From contig JAFMBH010000035.1 in NCBI GenBank assembly GCA_017858735.1, positions 1 through 37,251 on the forward strand: a stretch of 37,251 nt of DNA, in the 5' to 3' direction. The notes beneath the pieces were generated by a model. That model was not told the origin of the DNA. It ran no database searches and worked only from the letters and a program-made list of their open reading frames with translations. The stretch's first letter is position 1. The number at the start of each line of letters is the position of its first letter. This DNA comes from Bacteroidota bacterium (GTDB lineage: Bacteria > Bacteroidota > Bacteroidia > Chitinophagales > Saprospiraceae). Made by a program: the position numbers and the translations under genes. Positions 25,629 through 33,601 of the stretch are shown here, piece by piece.

Positions 25629-25988
25629 TTATTTTTCCGGGGAAATAACCTCTGTTTTTTCCCCAAAATACTGAACAAAACGCTGCATTTCGTTAGCGAG
25701 GGCAGCATTTTGCGAGGCTTTAAAATAGGTTTCTGAAAGCGCCCTCAAGGTCTGGAACATAAATCGGTCCATTTCACTGACCATCATATCTTTTGTCCAA
25801 AGGTCTATTTTAAGCGTTTCCTGATGAACGCCATCAAACAATGATAACAAAATAGCTTTACACGTTTGATGTTCAGCGGTTCCATCATTTTTATCGGCAG
25901 TCCATAAAATATCAATAGGCACCTTATTTTCATCGAGGCCTACTTTAATACTTATTTCATTAGTATGGGCAACTTTAGGGTTTTGCAT
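25629..25988 (-). CDS. gldC: Gliding motility protein GldC
   Basis: This 119-residue soluble protein matches GldC of the Bacteroidota gliding machinery: EISIKVGLDENKVPIDILW at about 11-29, AILLSLFDG near 46, then TLKIDLWTKDMMVSEMDRFMFQTL and a C-terminal FVQYFGEK. There is no signal peptide or membrane helix. In Flavobacterium johnsoniae gldC lies next to gldB and helps gliding without being essential; here gldB is not adjacent. It begins 12 bases after the DUF4249 lipoprotein gene, so the two may be cotranscribed. GldC also occurs in non-gliding relatives, so motility is not proven. Confidence 0.88.
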   Translation of the reverse strand: MQNPKVAHTNEISIKVGLDENKVPIDILWTADKNDGTAEHQTCKAILLSLFDGVHQETLKIDLWTKDMMVSEMDRFMFQTLRALSETYFKASQNAALANEMQRFVQYFGEKTEVISPEK

Positions 25989-26000
25989 AGACGAACTATT

Positions 26001-26942
26001 TTATTTTTTTACAATGAGCGTATAATTCTTTACGTAGAGACCGCCCCAAACACCGAGCGCTCCTGACACATTGGTCTTTACCCGGGTATAGGTTGAAAAG
26101 GGCCCCTGGTTATTAATGCTAAACTCGAGAGTATTCCAAAAATCGAATAAAGATTGATCCATAGTTACCCACCGAATAGTTGTTTCCTTTCCTACCGGAT
26201 AAAGGCCAAAAGTAGTAAAATTAAATGATTCACCATCGGCTCCAGGTCGGGGTAAATTTAGTTTAAAATTTTGTCCATTGAATAATCTATCATCAAAAAG
26301 GGAACCGCCCCCCGGCGTAATAAACGGACCATCTTCCATTCTTACCTGGTATCTATAAAAATTTTGCTGCGTTTTTGGATCAGCTAATTTAGAGGTAAGC
26401 AATAAAAATGAATCTTGATTAGCCCCTGGATTAGGAACAAACCGAAGAGAATCGAGCGGAACGGGAAGAGGGATTGTGGTTGAAGCGGTAATCTTCTTTC
26501 CTTCCGCAAGTATCTCAATTTGATATTTTTTTCCCGCCTGACCGGGCATAGCCTGAGCCAGGTCGGCATAAAAGCAAACATTGGGAATAAAATTGTTATT
26601 ATCAATATTGAATCCTAGTATTTTTGCCGCCTGCGCTTTTAAGTTAGCTGGTAAATCTTTAAAGCAAACCTCTGTTAGTGATATCTTCCGATCGCCTTCA
26701 GACAGTGTTACCTTAGCACCTGAAACATAATTATTATTCAGCGTTTCTGTAGAGATGCTTGATAAAAAAGGGAGTGTTTTGGTAATCACCAGGAAGGCAG
26801 GATTAGCATTATCACCCGCCTCAATAAACCCTTCAACCACCATTTGTGGTTCCTGCTGTAAATTTTCTGGAATAAAAGGTTCTTCGCAAGAAGAGAATAA
26901 AAGAGAAAAAGGAAGTAAAAACTTCACTATTGGGTACCTCAT
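26001..26942 (-). CDS. DUF4249 family lipoprotein
   Basis: This 313-residue protein has a clean lipoprotein signal (LLPFSLLFSS followed by Cys19). After it comes the start EEPFIPE...QMVVEGFIEAG typical of DUF4249, then beta-rich sequence with SGAKVTLSEG, and a late FDFWNTLEFSINNQGPF segment followed by GALGVWGGLYV, where family members describe a folded barrel-like end. DUF4249 genes usually follow a TonB-dependent receptor gene and are thought to act with it at the outer membrane. No such receptor is present here; upstream on the same strand lies a copper-type ATPase (47 bases away). Function is unknown. Confidence 0.85.
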   Translation of the reverse strand: MRYPIVKFLLPFSLLFSSCEEPFIPENLQQEPQMVVEGFIEAGDNANPAFLVITKTLPFLSSISTETLNNNYVSGAKVTLSEGDRKISLTEVCFKDLPANLKAQAAKILGFNIDNNNFIPNVCFYADLAQAMPGQAGKKYQIEILAEGKKITASTTIPLPVPLDSLRFVPNPGANQDSFLLLTSKLADPKTQQNFYRYQVRMEDGPFITPGGGSLFDDRLFNGQNFKLNLPRPGADGESFNFTTFGLYPVGKETTIRWVTMDQSLFDFWNTLEFSINNQGPFSTYTRVKTNVSGALGVWGGLYVKNYTLIVKK

Positions 26943-26989
26943 ACTGATTGGTTAAATTTATAAGGCAACAATAAAAGGAAGGTAGAGGT

Positions 26990-29098
26990 TTAAAAAAGTT
27001 TCCTGTAATTAAGAAACAGGGCATTTCCGATAACGATAAGATCAGAAAAAGCCATGAATAGTGCCCCCCAGGTAGGGTTAAGGAAACCGCCCATCGCTAA
27101 AGGAATAGCAACAATATTGTAAGAAAATGCCCAGAATATACTATTTTTTAGCGTATTAACCGTCAGTTTAGAAATATCAATGGCCTCCAGCAATTTACTC
27201 AGGTTACCATTCATTAAAATCACCTGAGCCGATTGTACGGCCATCTGAGAAGCATTACTAATAGATATTCCTACTGAGGCACGAGTAAGAGAAGGGGCAT
27301 CATTTACTCCGTCGCCGATCATTGCGGTAATATTTTCGTTGGAATATCGGGAGATTATATCTAATTTTTCAGCGGGCAATTTACTCGCGTAATAGTGATC
27401 GATACCCAGTTCGCTGGCGACTTTTTTGGTTTTACTTTCATTATCTCCGGAGAGAATCAAGGTTGAAATATTTCGTGCTTTAAGACCACTAATTACCGAT
27501 GCGGCTTCCGTTCTTACCTTATCTGAAATGATAAAGAAGGCCCTTACTTCATTATTTATGAGTAAAAAGAGATCGGCATCGGGTTTATTTGGTTTACCCA
27601 CCGGCCAATTTCCGAGGAAATATACATTCCCCTTATCATCGATACCACTGACTCCGACGCCTTTATCTTCCCAAACCTTGGTAAAAACAGGTAGTATCTC
27701 AGGATTATTGAAAGATTCAAAGGAAGTGAGAATGGATTTGGCAATAGGATGAGCAGAAATTTTTTCCAAATGATAGCAAAGCGCTTTCACATAAGCGGCA
27801 TCCTCGGGCTGGGTAGTAAGCGGTTCAGAAATAGTAAATTCACCGGTTGTCAAGGTACCCGTTTTATCAAAAACCATGGTTTTCAGGTTACCCAAAGCCT
27901 CCAGGGTAGCCCCCCCCTTTATAATTACCCCACTTTTTGCCAAACGACCTACCCCAACCATTACGGCCGTGGGTGTAGCGAGACCTAATGCACATGGGCA
28001 GGAAATAACAAGTACTGCAATGGACCTTAGCAGGGCATCCTGATAAGAAATATCAAATAGAAAGGCAGCTACTAAAAAGGTAGCTAAGGATAGAAGTAAG
28101 ACAACGGGCACAAAAATAGCGCTCATTTTATCGGCAAAGCGTTGTAAAGCAGGTTTGTCATTTCTGGCCATTTTTACCAGCGCAATCATATTACCCACCA
28201 CCGCATCTCTCCCTTTTGCCTTAACCTTACCCTCCAAAATTCCGTCAAATAACCTGGTTCCTCCAATAGCTAAATCTCCTGATTTTTTAAGCACAGGCAT
28301 AGATTCACCAGTAATTAGCGATTCATCTAAAAGGACCTCTTCGGAGGTAATAATCATATCGGCCGGTACTATTTCGCCCGCAGAAACCAGTAATACATCG
28401 TTTAATTTAATCTCAGAGGCTTCCACATCTTCAATACGACCATCGGGCAACTGTCTTCTTGCCGACCCTTTTTGCAAATTAGCTAAAGACTTTATAGCCG
28501 ACGTAGTTTGATTTACCGCTTTTTTCTCCAGCCAATTTCCTAATAAAACCAGCGTAAAAATACCTGCAGCCGTTTCAAAAAAGTTTAGGTTCTCATCCAT
28601 TTTGATAAGACCGATTACACTATATATAAAAGCTGCGGTTCCTCCCGTAAAAATAAGTACATCCATATTTGGAACACCCATTTTCAGTGACTGGTAGGCA
28701 GAATTTCCAAAGTGAACCATACCGATGAACATGGCTGGAGCGGCAAGTATAAAGGAAATCCAAATATTATGCATAAATGGATAGTGAATGCCAAAGGCCA
28801 TAAGCACATGAAAAAGCAATAAGGGGGAGGTAAAAACCAAACTAATCCATAATTTAAGAGATGCACCCTTTAATGAATTATCTGATGCTTTACTTACCGT
28901 ATATCCAAGTTTGCTAATACCCTTTTTGACTTCTTCAACTGTCATGGAATCATTAGATATAACAAACTGAGCTTCACCCGTTTGAAAATCTACATTCACC
29001 TCTCCAAGGCCCTTTTTTTCAAGAAAACGAGTGATCCCCACTGCACATTGAGCACAATCCATCCCTTCAATTTTCAGTTCAATGCATTTTGACTCCAC
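26990..29098 (-). CDS. copA: Heavy-metal-translocating P-type ATPase, probably copper
   Basis: This 702-residue P1B-ATPase pumps metal ions across the inner membrane. It has one N-terminal heavy-metal domain with GMDCAQC (Cys15, Cys18), the membrane metal site CPC near residue 368 in SCPCALGLATP, the phosphorylated Asp of DKTGTLT near 411, the HP of SAHPIAKS near 450, and GDGVNDAPS in the hinge region. The Tyr660-Asn661 pair in the seventh helix is typical of Cu(+) pumps. In the eighth helix the usual MxxSS reads M682-A-F-S-D, so the last Ser is Asp. Copper is the best guess; the direction (export or delivery to an oxidase) is open. No copper chaperone or regulator gene is adjacent. Confidence 0.87.
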   Translation of the reverse strand: MESKCIELKIEGMDCAQCAVGITRFLEKKGLGEVNVDFQTGEAQFVISNDSMTVEEVKKGISKLGYTVSKASDNSLKGASLKLWISLVFTSPLLLFHVLMAFGIHYPFMHNIWISFILAAPAMFIGMVHFGNSAYQSLKMGVPNMDVLIFTGGTAAFIYSVIGLIKMDENLNFFETAAGIFTLVLLGNWLEKKAVNQTTSAIKSLANLQKGSARRQLPDGRIEDVEASEIKLNDVLLVSAGEIVPADMIITSEEVLLDESLITGESMPVLKKSGDLAIGGTRLFDGILEGKVKAKGRDAVVGNMIALVKMARNDKPALQRFADKMSAIFVPVVLLLSLATFLVAAFLFDISYQDALLRSIAVLVISCPCALGLATPTAVMVGVGRLAKSGVIIKGGATLEALGNLKTMVFDKTGTLTTGEFTISEPLTTQPEDAAYVKALCYHLEKISAHPIAKSILTSFESFNNPEILPVFTKVWEDKGVGVSGIDDKGNVYFLGNWPVGKPNKPDADLFLLINNEVRAFFIISDKVRTEAASVISGLKARNISTLILSGDNESKTKKVASELGIDHYYASKLPAEKLDIISRYSNENITAMIGDGVNDAPSLTRASVGISISNASQMAVQSAQVILMNGNLSKLLEAIDISKLTVNTLKNSIFWAFSYNIVAIPLAMGGFLNPTWGALFMAFSDLIVIGNALFLNYRKLF

Positions 29099-29188
29099 CG
29101 TTCTTTATTTTTCGATAAAACAAAACAATCTATTTAAAGGTTGCCCTATTATTACCTTAAAAATAGTAAAAGTGGTGGTCAAATCAAT

Positions 29189-29196
29189 TATATTTG
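29189..29196 (+). promoter_or_regulatory. -7 box of accC
   Basis: TATATTTG is a perfect match to TAnnTTTG. It lies 18 bases before the accC ATG, giving a short leader of about 12 bases. No TTTG is found at the -33 position, so the promoter is inferred from one box. Confidence 0.45.
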
Positions 29197-29214
29197 AGCA
29201 CATAAGTAGTCATC

Positions 29215-30657
29215 ATGGAAAAAATATTAGTTGCCAACCGGGGAGAAATTGCTCTTCGAATTATAAAAACCATTAAAAAATTAGGTAAAAAGGCAGTGGC
29301 CGTTTACTCGGAAGCAGATATAAACAGTTTACATGTCAAATATGCCGATGAAGCCTATTGCATTGGACCAGCTCCTTCATCTTCTTCCTATTTAAGGGGG
29401 GATATCATCATAGAAACAGCCCTAAAGGCAGGCGTGGATGGCATACATCCTGGTTACGGATTTTTGAGTGAAAATGCAGATTTTGCTTCTAAGGTCGAGA
29501 AAGCAGGCATTATATTTATTGGACCAACGGCAGAAAGTATCGATTTAATGGGAAACAAAATTGCTGCCAGAGAGACGGTAAGAAAGCAGGGGGTTCCGCT
29601 GGTTCCTGGAAATAAGAATACCTTAACATCCATTGATCAGGCCAGAATCATTGCTGCTGATATTGGTTTTCCCATTTTAATAAAAGCGGCTGCAGGCGGT
29701 GGAGGCAAAGGAATGCGGAAGGTTATGAATATGGAAGAGCTTGAAAGCCAGATGGAAAGAGCTCAAAGTGAGGCTTTAGCTTCTTTTGGTGACGATGCCG
29801 TTTTTGTTGAAAAATACGTAAGTTCTCCCCGTCATATTGAATTTCAAATTATGGCTGATCATCATGGAAATGTTGTTCACCTTTTTGAAAGAGAGTGCAG
29901 TATTCAAAGGAGGCATCAAAAACTGATTGAGGAGGCACCGAGCGTAGTTTTATCAGATAAATTACGGGAAGAGATGGGAAATGCAGCGGTGCAGGTAGCA
30001 AAAAGTTGCCAATACCGTGGCGCAGGTACCGTAGAATTTATTGTGGATGAAAATCTACAGTTTTATTTTTTAGAAATGAATACCCGCTTACAAGTGGAAC
30101 ACCCGGTGACTGAACTCATTACCGGTCTCGATTTGGTGGCTTTACAAATAGCTGTGGCAGAGGGAGAAAAGCTGCCATTTATCCAAGAAGATTTATCTAT
30201 AAAAGGGCATGCCGTTGAATTGCGTATTTGTGCTGAAGACCCGTTTAATCAATTTTTACCTTGTACAGGTGTCTTGAAAACCTATCGACCACCGGTGATG
30301 GAAAACGTGCGGCTCGATGATGCGTTTATAGCTGGCATGGAGGTTTCCATCTTTTATGACCCTCTCATTGGCAAATTAATAGCCCTTGGTGATAACCGGA
30401 ATGCTGCCATAAAAAATCTTTTGGAAGCAATTAAGCGATTTGATATAACAGGTATTGAGACTACTCTACCCTTTGGAAAGTTTGTTTGCGAACACCCAAA
30501 CTTTATTTCAGGTCAATTTGATACCCACTTTATCGAAAAATATTTCACCCCGGAACGAATCAATGAAACCTACGCGGAGGACGCATTACTTGCAAGCAAA
30601 ATAGCGTTAAACTTATTTTTACAAGATAAAGAAAAGGTTAAATTTATGGGTGTTTAA
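29215..30657 (+). CDS. accC: Biotin carboxylase
   Basis: This 480-residue enzyme carboxylates biotin on the carrier protein using ATP and bicarbonate. The N-terminal domain starts KILVANRGEIALRI; the ATP-grasp part carries KAAAGGGGKGMR near residue 160, ECSIQRRHQKLIEEAPS near 225, and Glu287, Asn289 and Arg291 in EMNTRLQVEHPVTE, which line up with the catalytic Glu288, Asn290 and Arg292 of E. coli AccC. The C-terminal domain is complete. It lacks fused biotin-carrier or carboxyltransferase domains. accB is not adjacent, so it could serve either acetyl-CoA or propionyl-CoA carboxylase. Its 3' end overlaps the convergent small gene by 14 bases. Confidence 0.92.
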   Translation: MEKILVANRGEIALRIIKTIKKLGKKAVAVYSEADINSLHVKYADEAYCIGPAPSSSSYLRGDIIIETALKAGVDGIHPGYGFLSENADFASKVEKAGIIFIGPTAESIDLMGNKIAARETVRKQGVPLVPGNKNTLTSIDQARIIAADIGFPILIKAAAGGGGKGMRKVMNMEELESQMERAQSEALASFGDDAVFVEKYVSSPRHIEFQIMADHHGNVVHLFERECSIQRRHQKLIEEAPSVVLSDKLREEMGNAAVQVAKSCQYRGAGTVEFIVDENLQFYFLEMNTRLQVEHPVTELITGLDLVALQIAVAEGEKLPFIQEDLSIKGHAVELRICAEDPFNQFLPCTGVLKTYRPPVMENVRLDDAFIAGMEVSIFYDPLIGKLIALGDNRNAAIKNLLEAIKRFDITGIETTLPFGKFVCEHPNFISGQFDTHFIEKYFTPERINETYAEDALLASKIALNLFLQDKEKVKFMGV

Positions 30658-30880
30658 TAGCACTAATCATTACAGGAGTGCCCCAATTTACTAAGGAAAA
30701 AATATTTTCGTCCACGACAAAAGAGACCACAACTTCTATGTTACCCAGAGAGATCCAGGCATCGTCAAGGTTCAACGGTAGCCATTGATTCCCATTTTTA
30801 TCGGTCATTCCCCAAAAACCACCTTCAAAATCGTAGTAGCTAAGATGAACCGAAACCTTATCATATACCTTTTTTGCCAT
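30644..30880 (-). CDS. Small conserved protein of unknown function
   Basis: This 78-residue protein has a beta-rich pattern: a start MAKKVYDKVSVHLSYYDFEGGFWGM, then DKNGNQWLPLNLDD and the end VNWGTPVMISAIKHP. The order (small aromatic-rich strand, W-L-P-L-N-L, closing W-G-T-P) resembles small single-domain proteins found in Bacteria and Archaea that I cannot name. There is no signal or membrane helix. It starts 6 bases after the regulator's stop, so the two form a unit. The 3' end overlaps accC. Confidence that it is a gene rests on the sensible sequence and on close spacing. Confidence 0.65.
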   Translation of the reverse strand: MAKKVYDKVSVHLSYYDFEGGFWGMTDKNGNQWLPLNLDDAWISLGNIEVVVSFVVDENIFSLVNWGTPVMISAIKHP

Positions 30881-30886
30881 ATCCTT

Positions 30887-31675
30887 TTACACTAAAGCAT
30901 TTGACGAATTAAAAAGCAATTGTCTTATATCCTTTATTTCTGACAATAAAGCATTTAACGTCATATTTTCATTTTCGATATTCCTGGTAACTTTTAGCCT
31001 CACCTCCCAAAATTCAAGTATATCTGATAGCTTTATTGAAGTAATCTTTTCCTCTTTATTGCCCAAATAAAGATTTACGACACCTTTAGAAAGGGAATTT
31101 AGATCAATTTTATGAATCAGGATATTAATTTTAGTAACAACCACATAATATTTATCCTTTGAAATGGCTTTAACGCCCGACGCTGGATCTAATTTTTCAG
31201 CAATGAGGACATCACCTGGTAAAAAAGCGGGATAGCCACTATCCGTTTGCACTTCAAAAGCGCGAAGGTTAAGCCCCTTCAAATGAGCACCTGGAAGTTT
31301 CAAACATTCCAATGAAGCTAAGAACTGACTATTTCTTCTTTCCTCGGCATATTTTTTTCCTAACATTTGAGGAACAAAATAGATAACATCGGAATTGCCT
31401 GAAGCATCGGCAGAATTTTTAGCAGAAAGCCATTCTTCTGGTTGAGAAAAGTGACTACCCTTTCCTGTTAGTAAAAAGACCGGATTCATCTCGTATTTTT
31501 CTACCCCCTTTCTTAAGAGTTCGAGGGTAACATCTCTTCTACCCTTTAGTATTTCGCTGAGAGACTGAGGGAGGTAGTCCAAAGACAGGGCAAATTGCCG
31601 GCTTGAACGTACCTTTCTCAGCCGTTTAAGTTCATCATGACAAAAGATGAACCTATCTGTGACCATTGTATTCAT
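30887..31675 (-). CDS. CI/LexA-like transcriptional regulator (HTH plus S24-type domain)
   Basis: This 262-residue protein has an N-terminal helix-turn-helix at about 15-75 of the phage-repressor kind (SRQFALSLDYLPQSLSEILKG, then NPVFLLTGKGSHF, which resembles the N..WLLTGEG end of CI-type domains). Its C-terminal part, from about 130, resembles an S24/LexA fold: QTDSGYPAFLPGDVLIAE with a Ser where the nucleophile sits, and a Lys in ILIHKID near the general-base position. The Met after the catalytic Ser is Gly here, and no Ala-Gly cleavage site is obvious, so self-cleavage is uncertain. A palindrome overlapping its -7 box suggests autoregulation. It is first in a unit with the 78-residue protein. 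Confidence 0.75.
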   Translation of the reverse strand: MNTMVTDRFIFCHDELKRLRKVRSSRQFALSLDYLPQSLSEILKGRRDVTLELLRKGVEKYEMNPVFLLTGKGSHFSQPEEWLSAKNSADASGNSDVIYFVPQMLGKKYAEERRNSQFLASLECLKLPGAHLKGLNLRAFEVQTDSGYPAFLPGDVLIAEKLDPASGVKAISKDKYYVVVTKINILIHKIDLNSLSKGVVNLYLGNKEEKITSIKLSDILEFWEVRLKVTRNIENENMTLNALLSEIKDIRQLLFNSSNALV

Positions 31676-31696
31676 GTAGTTTTCTCGTTTTCCTAC

Positions 31697-31715
31697 ACAA
31701 ATATAACTTATTTGT
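31697..31715 (-). promoter_or_regulatory. -7 box overlapped by a palindrome, upstream of the S24-type regulator
   Basis: ACAAATA and TATTTGT (7-bp arms, 5-base spacer) form an inverted repeat. On the minus strand it contains TATATTTG at 31705-31698, a perfect TAnnTTTG box, 23 bases before the regulator ATG. An operator overlapping the promoter would allow the regulator to repress itself. There is a second short palindrome, TTACATGTAA, at 31762-31771. Confidence 0.45.
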
Positions 31716-31777
31716 AAACTATTTAGTGCTATTATTCAATATAATTTACATTAAATATTATTTACATGTAATTTAAT

Positions 31778-32548
31778 TCAACTATTAGCGGCTGCTGAAA
31801 TAATTTGAAGAAAATCATTGGCTTGCAGGCTTGCACCTCCAACCAGACCACCATCTACATCGGGCATGGAAAACAAAGTAGCCGCATTAGAAGCATTTAC
31901 ACTGCCTCCGTAAAGAATAATTAATTTTTCAGCGACGGCAGCACCATATTTTTGTTCAAAGAAATGGCGAATAACTTCATGCATTTCCTGAGCTTGTTCA
32001 GCACTTGCGGTGCGTCCTGTTCCAATAGCCCAGATAGGTTCGTAGGCAAATACCACCTTCGCTACTTCCTCCGCACTTAGATGAAAAATACTTTCTTCTA
32101 ATTGATTAGTAACGAATTCATTTTGTTTATTTTCCTCTCTGACTGACAGTGGCTCACCGCAACAAAATATTGGCGTTAAACCATGACTCAGTACCTTAGA
32201 AACTTTTTCACTCAAAAATTTATTAGATTCATTAAAGTATTCTCTTCGTTCAGAATGACCGAGAACCACCTGTTTGATACCCATACTTTTTAGCATAGCG
32301 GCAGAAATTTCACCAGTATAAGCACCTTTATCCTCGGAATGGCAATTTTGAGCAGCCAGCTGAATCAAACCATTTTTATTCACAATAGGTTTGAGTGCAT
32401 CCAAATAGACGGCAGGCACACATAAAGTAACAGACGTACCATTCAACCCTGGTAAATTGGCTACCAGATTATTGGTCAATTCGAGCGCGGAGGAATAATC
32501 CAGATTCATTTTCCAGTTTCCTGCTACCCATTTATTTCTTTTTATCAT
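31778..32548 (-). CDS. tpiA: Triosephosphate isomerase
   Basis: TpiA interconverts glyceraldehyde 3-phosphate and dihydroxyacetone phosphate in glycolysis. The 256-residue TIM barrel has Asn11 and catalytic Lys13 in GNWKMN, the electrophilic His in LGHSERR near residue 97, the catalytic Glu in AYEPIWAIGTG near 170, and the phosphate-binding YGGSV and GGLVGGASL segments near the end. Length is usual (250-260). The gene is alone, leftward, and divergent from the DUF72 gene. A promoter candidate lies 19-50 bases upstream. Confidence 0.97.
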   Translation of the reverse strand: MIKRNKWVAGNWKMNLDYSSALELTNNLVANLPGLNGTSVTLCVPAVYLDALKPIVNKNGLIQLAAQNCHSEDKGAYTGEISAAMLKSMGIKQVVLGHSERREYFNESNKFLSEKVSKVLSHGLTPIFCCGEPLSVREENKQNEFVTNQLEESIFHLSAEEVAKVVFAYEPIWAIGTGRTASAEQAQEMHEVIRHFFEQKYGAAVAEKLIILYGGSVNASNAATLFSMPDVDGGLVGGASLQANDFLQIISAAANS

Positions 32549-32566
32549 TTAAAAACTATTTTTCTG

Positions 32567-32598
32567 CGAAGGTAATAGGGAAAGCATATAAATCCAAA
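32567..32598 (-). promoter_or_regulatory. Promoter of tpiA
   Basis: On the minus strand, TTTG (32598-32595) and TACCTTCG (32574-32567) are 20 bases apart. The -7 box has one mismatch to TAnnTTTG and the spacing is one base over the usual 19. The box ends 18 bases before the tpiA ATG. Confidence 0.45.
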
Positions 32599-32605
32599 AC
32601 AAAAC

Positions 32606-32613
32606 TAATTTTG
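32606..32613 (+). promoter_or_regulatory. -7 box of the DUF72 gene
   Basis: TAATTTTG matches TAnnTTTG and lies 19 bases before the ATG at 32633. No TTTG is found about 19 bases upstream. It is close to the tpiA promoter on the other strand, so the two genes may share a control region. Confidence 0.35.
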
Positions 32614-32632
32614 CAAAAACAAAATCGATGCA

Positions 32633-33535
32633 ATGGAATTTGGAAAAGTAGAGAATCTGTCTGATATTTTATGGAATTTACCTCCAAAACCAAATATAGG
32701 GGTCGTTAAAAATTCAAAACCTATTCATTTTCATATTGGAACCACTGGATGGGCTGAAAAGGAATGGGTGGGAAGTATTTATCCTAAAGGAACAAAACCA
32801 GCTGATTATTTAAGCCAATATGCAAAGGTTTTTGACTCCATAGAATTAAATACTACGCATTACCAGATACCTGATCATTTAAAAATAGAACGATGGTATG
32901 ATAAAAGTGCGCCTGATTTCAAATTTTGCCCAAAGTTACCCAGAGCCATTAGCCACCATAAAGGATTGGGCAATGGGAATGACAATATATTATTATTTTG
33001 TGAATCTATTTCAGGCTTAAAAGAAAAGCTAGGCCCCTGTTTTCTTCAACTCCCCCCCTATTTTAGTCCTGATAACCTGGACATTTTAGAGACATTTTTT
33101 CAGACTTGGCCAAAAGAAATCGCTTTACACGTTGAATTTCGCCATGAAGACTGGTATTTACCCCCTGCAAAGGATAAACTAAGCGAACTTTTAATACATC
33201 ATAAAAAAGGGATGGTCATGACCGACGTTGCGGGAAGAAGAGATGTGTTGACCATTGGCGCTACTACAGACGTTGTATTTGTTCGATTTGTTGGAAATTT
33301 AGGACATCCCAGCGATAGGGAAAGATTAAAACAGTGGGTAAATACCTTGAGTGAATGGGTGGATGCAGGCATTCAGGAAATATATTTTTTCCTTCATCAA
33401 CCGGAAGCGAAGGCTATTCTTCCTATGTATGAGTATATTAAGGGACTTCAAATAGCCACGGGGAATTTTCAAAATATGCGAGAGCTAAAGTCAGATACTG
33501 AAGATCCTGAAACGGGGCAATTAAAATTATTTTAA
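32633..33535 (+). CDS. DUF72 (YecE-like) family protein
   Basis: This 300-residue protein belongs to the DUF72/YecE TIM-barrel family, whose activity is not well known. It shows HIGTTGWAEKEW near residue 32 (family G..Y..W pattern with W-V-G-S-I-Y-P), FDSIELNTTHYQIP near 65, FKFCPKLPRAISH near 95, LGPCFLQLPPYFS near 130, HVEFRHEDWY near 165, and the C-terminal FFLHQPE. The first ATG five bases upstream is in another frame and closes quickly, so 32633 is the start. The gene stands alone between tpiA and ppk1. The family name is secure, the reaction is not. Confidence 0.9.
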   Translation: MEFGKVENLSDILWNLPPKPNIGVVKNSKPIHFHIGTTGWAEKEWVGSIYPKGTKPADYLSQYAKVFDSIELNTTHYQIPDHLKIERWYDKSAPDFKFCPKLPRAISHHKGLGNGNDNILLFCESISGLKEKLGPCFLQLPPYFSPDNLDILETFFQTWPKEIALHVEFRHEDWYLPPAKDKLSELLIHHKKGMVMTDVAGRRDVLTIGATTDVVFVRFVGNLGHPSDRERLKQWVNTLSEWVDAGIQEIYFFLHQPEAKAILPMYEYIKGLQIATGNFQNMRELKSDTEDPETGQLKLF

Positions 33536-33601
33536 TGATAAAATAACATAAAAGCACCATAGTTTAGACCGCATACGTTTATATTAGCAAAAAATACAGC
33601 G

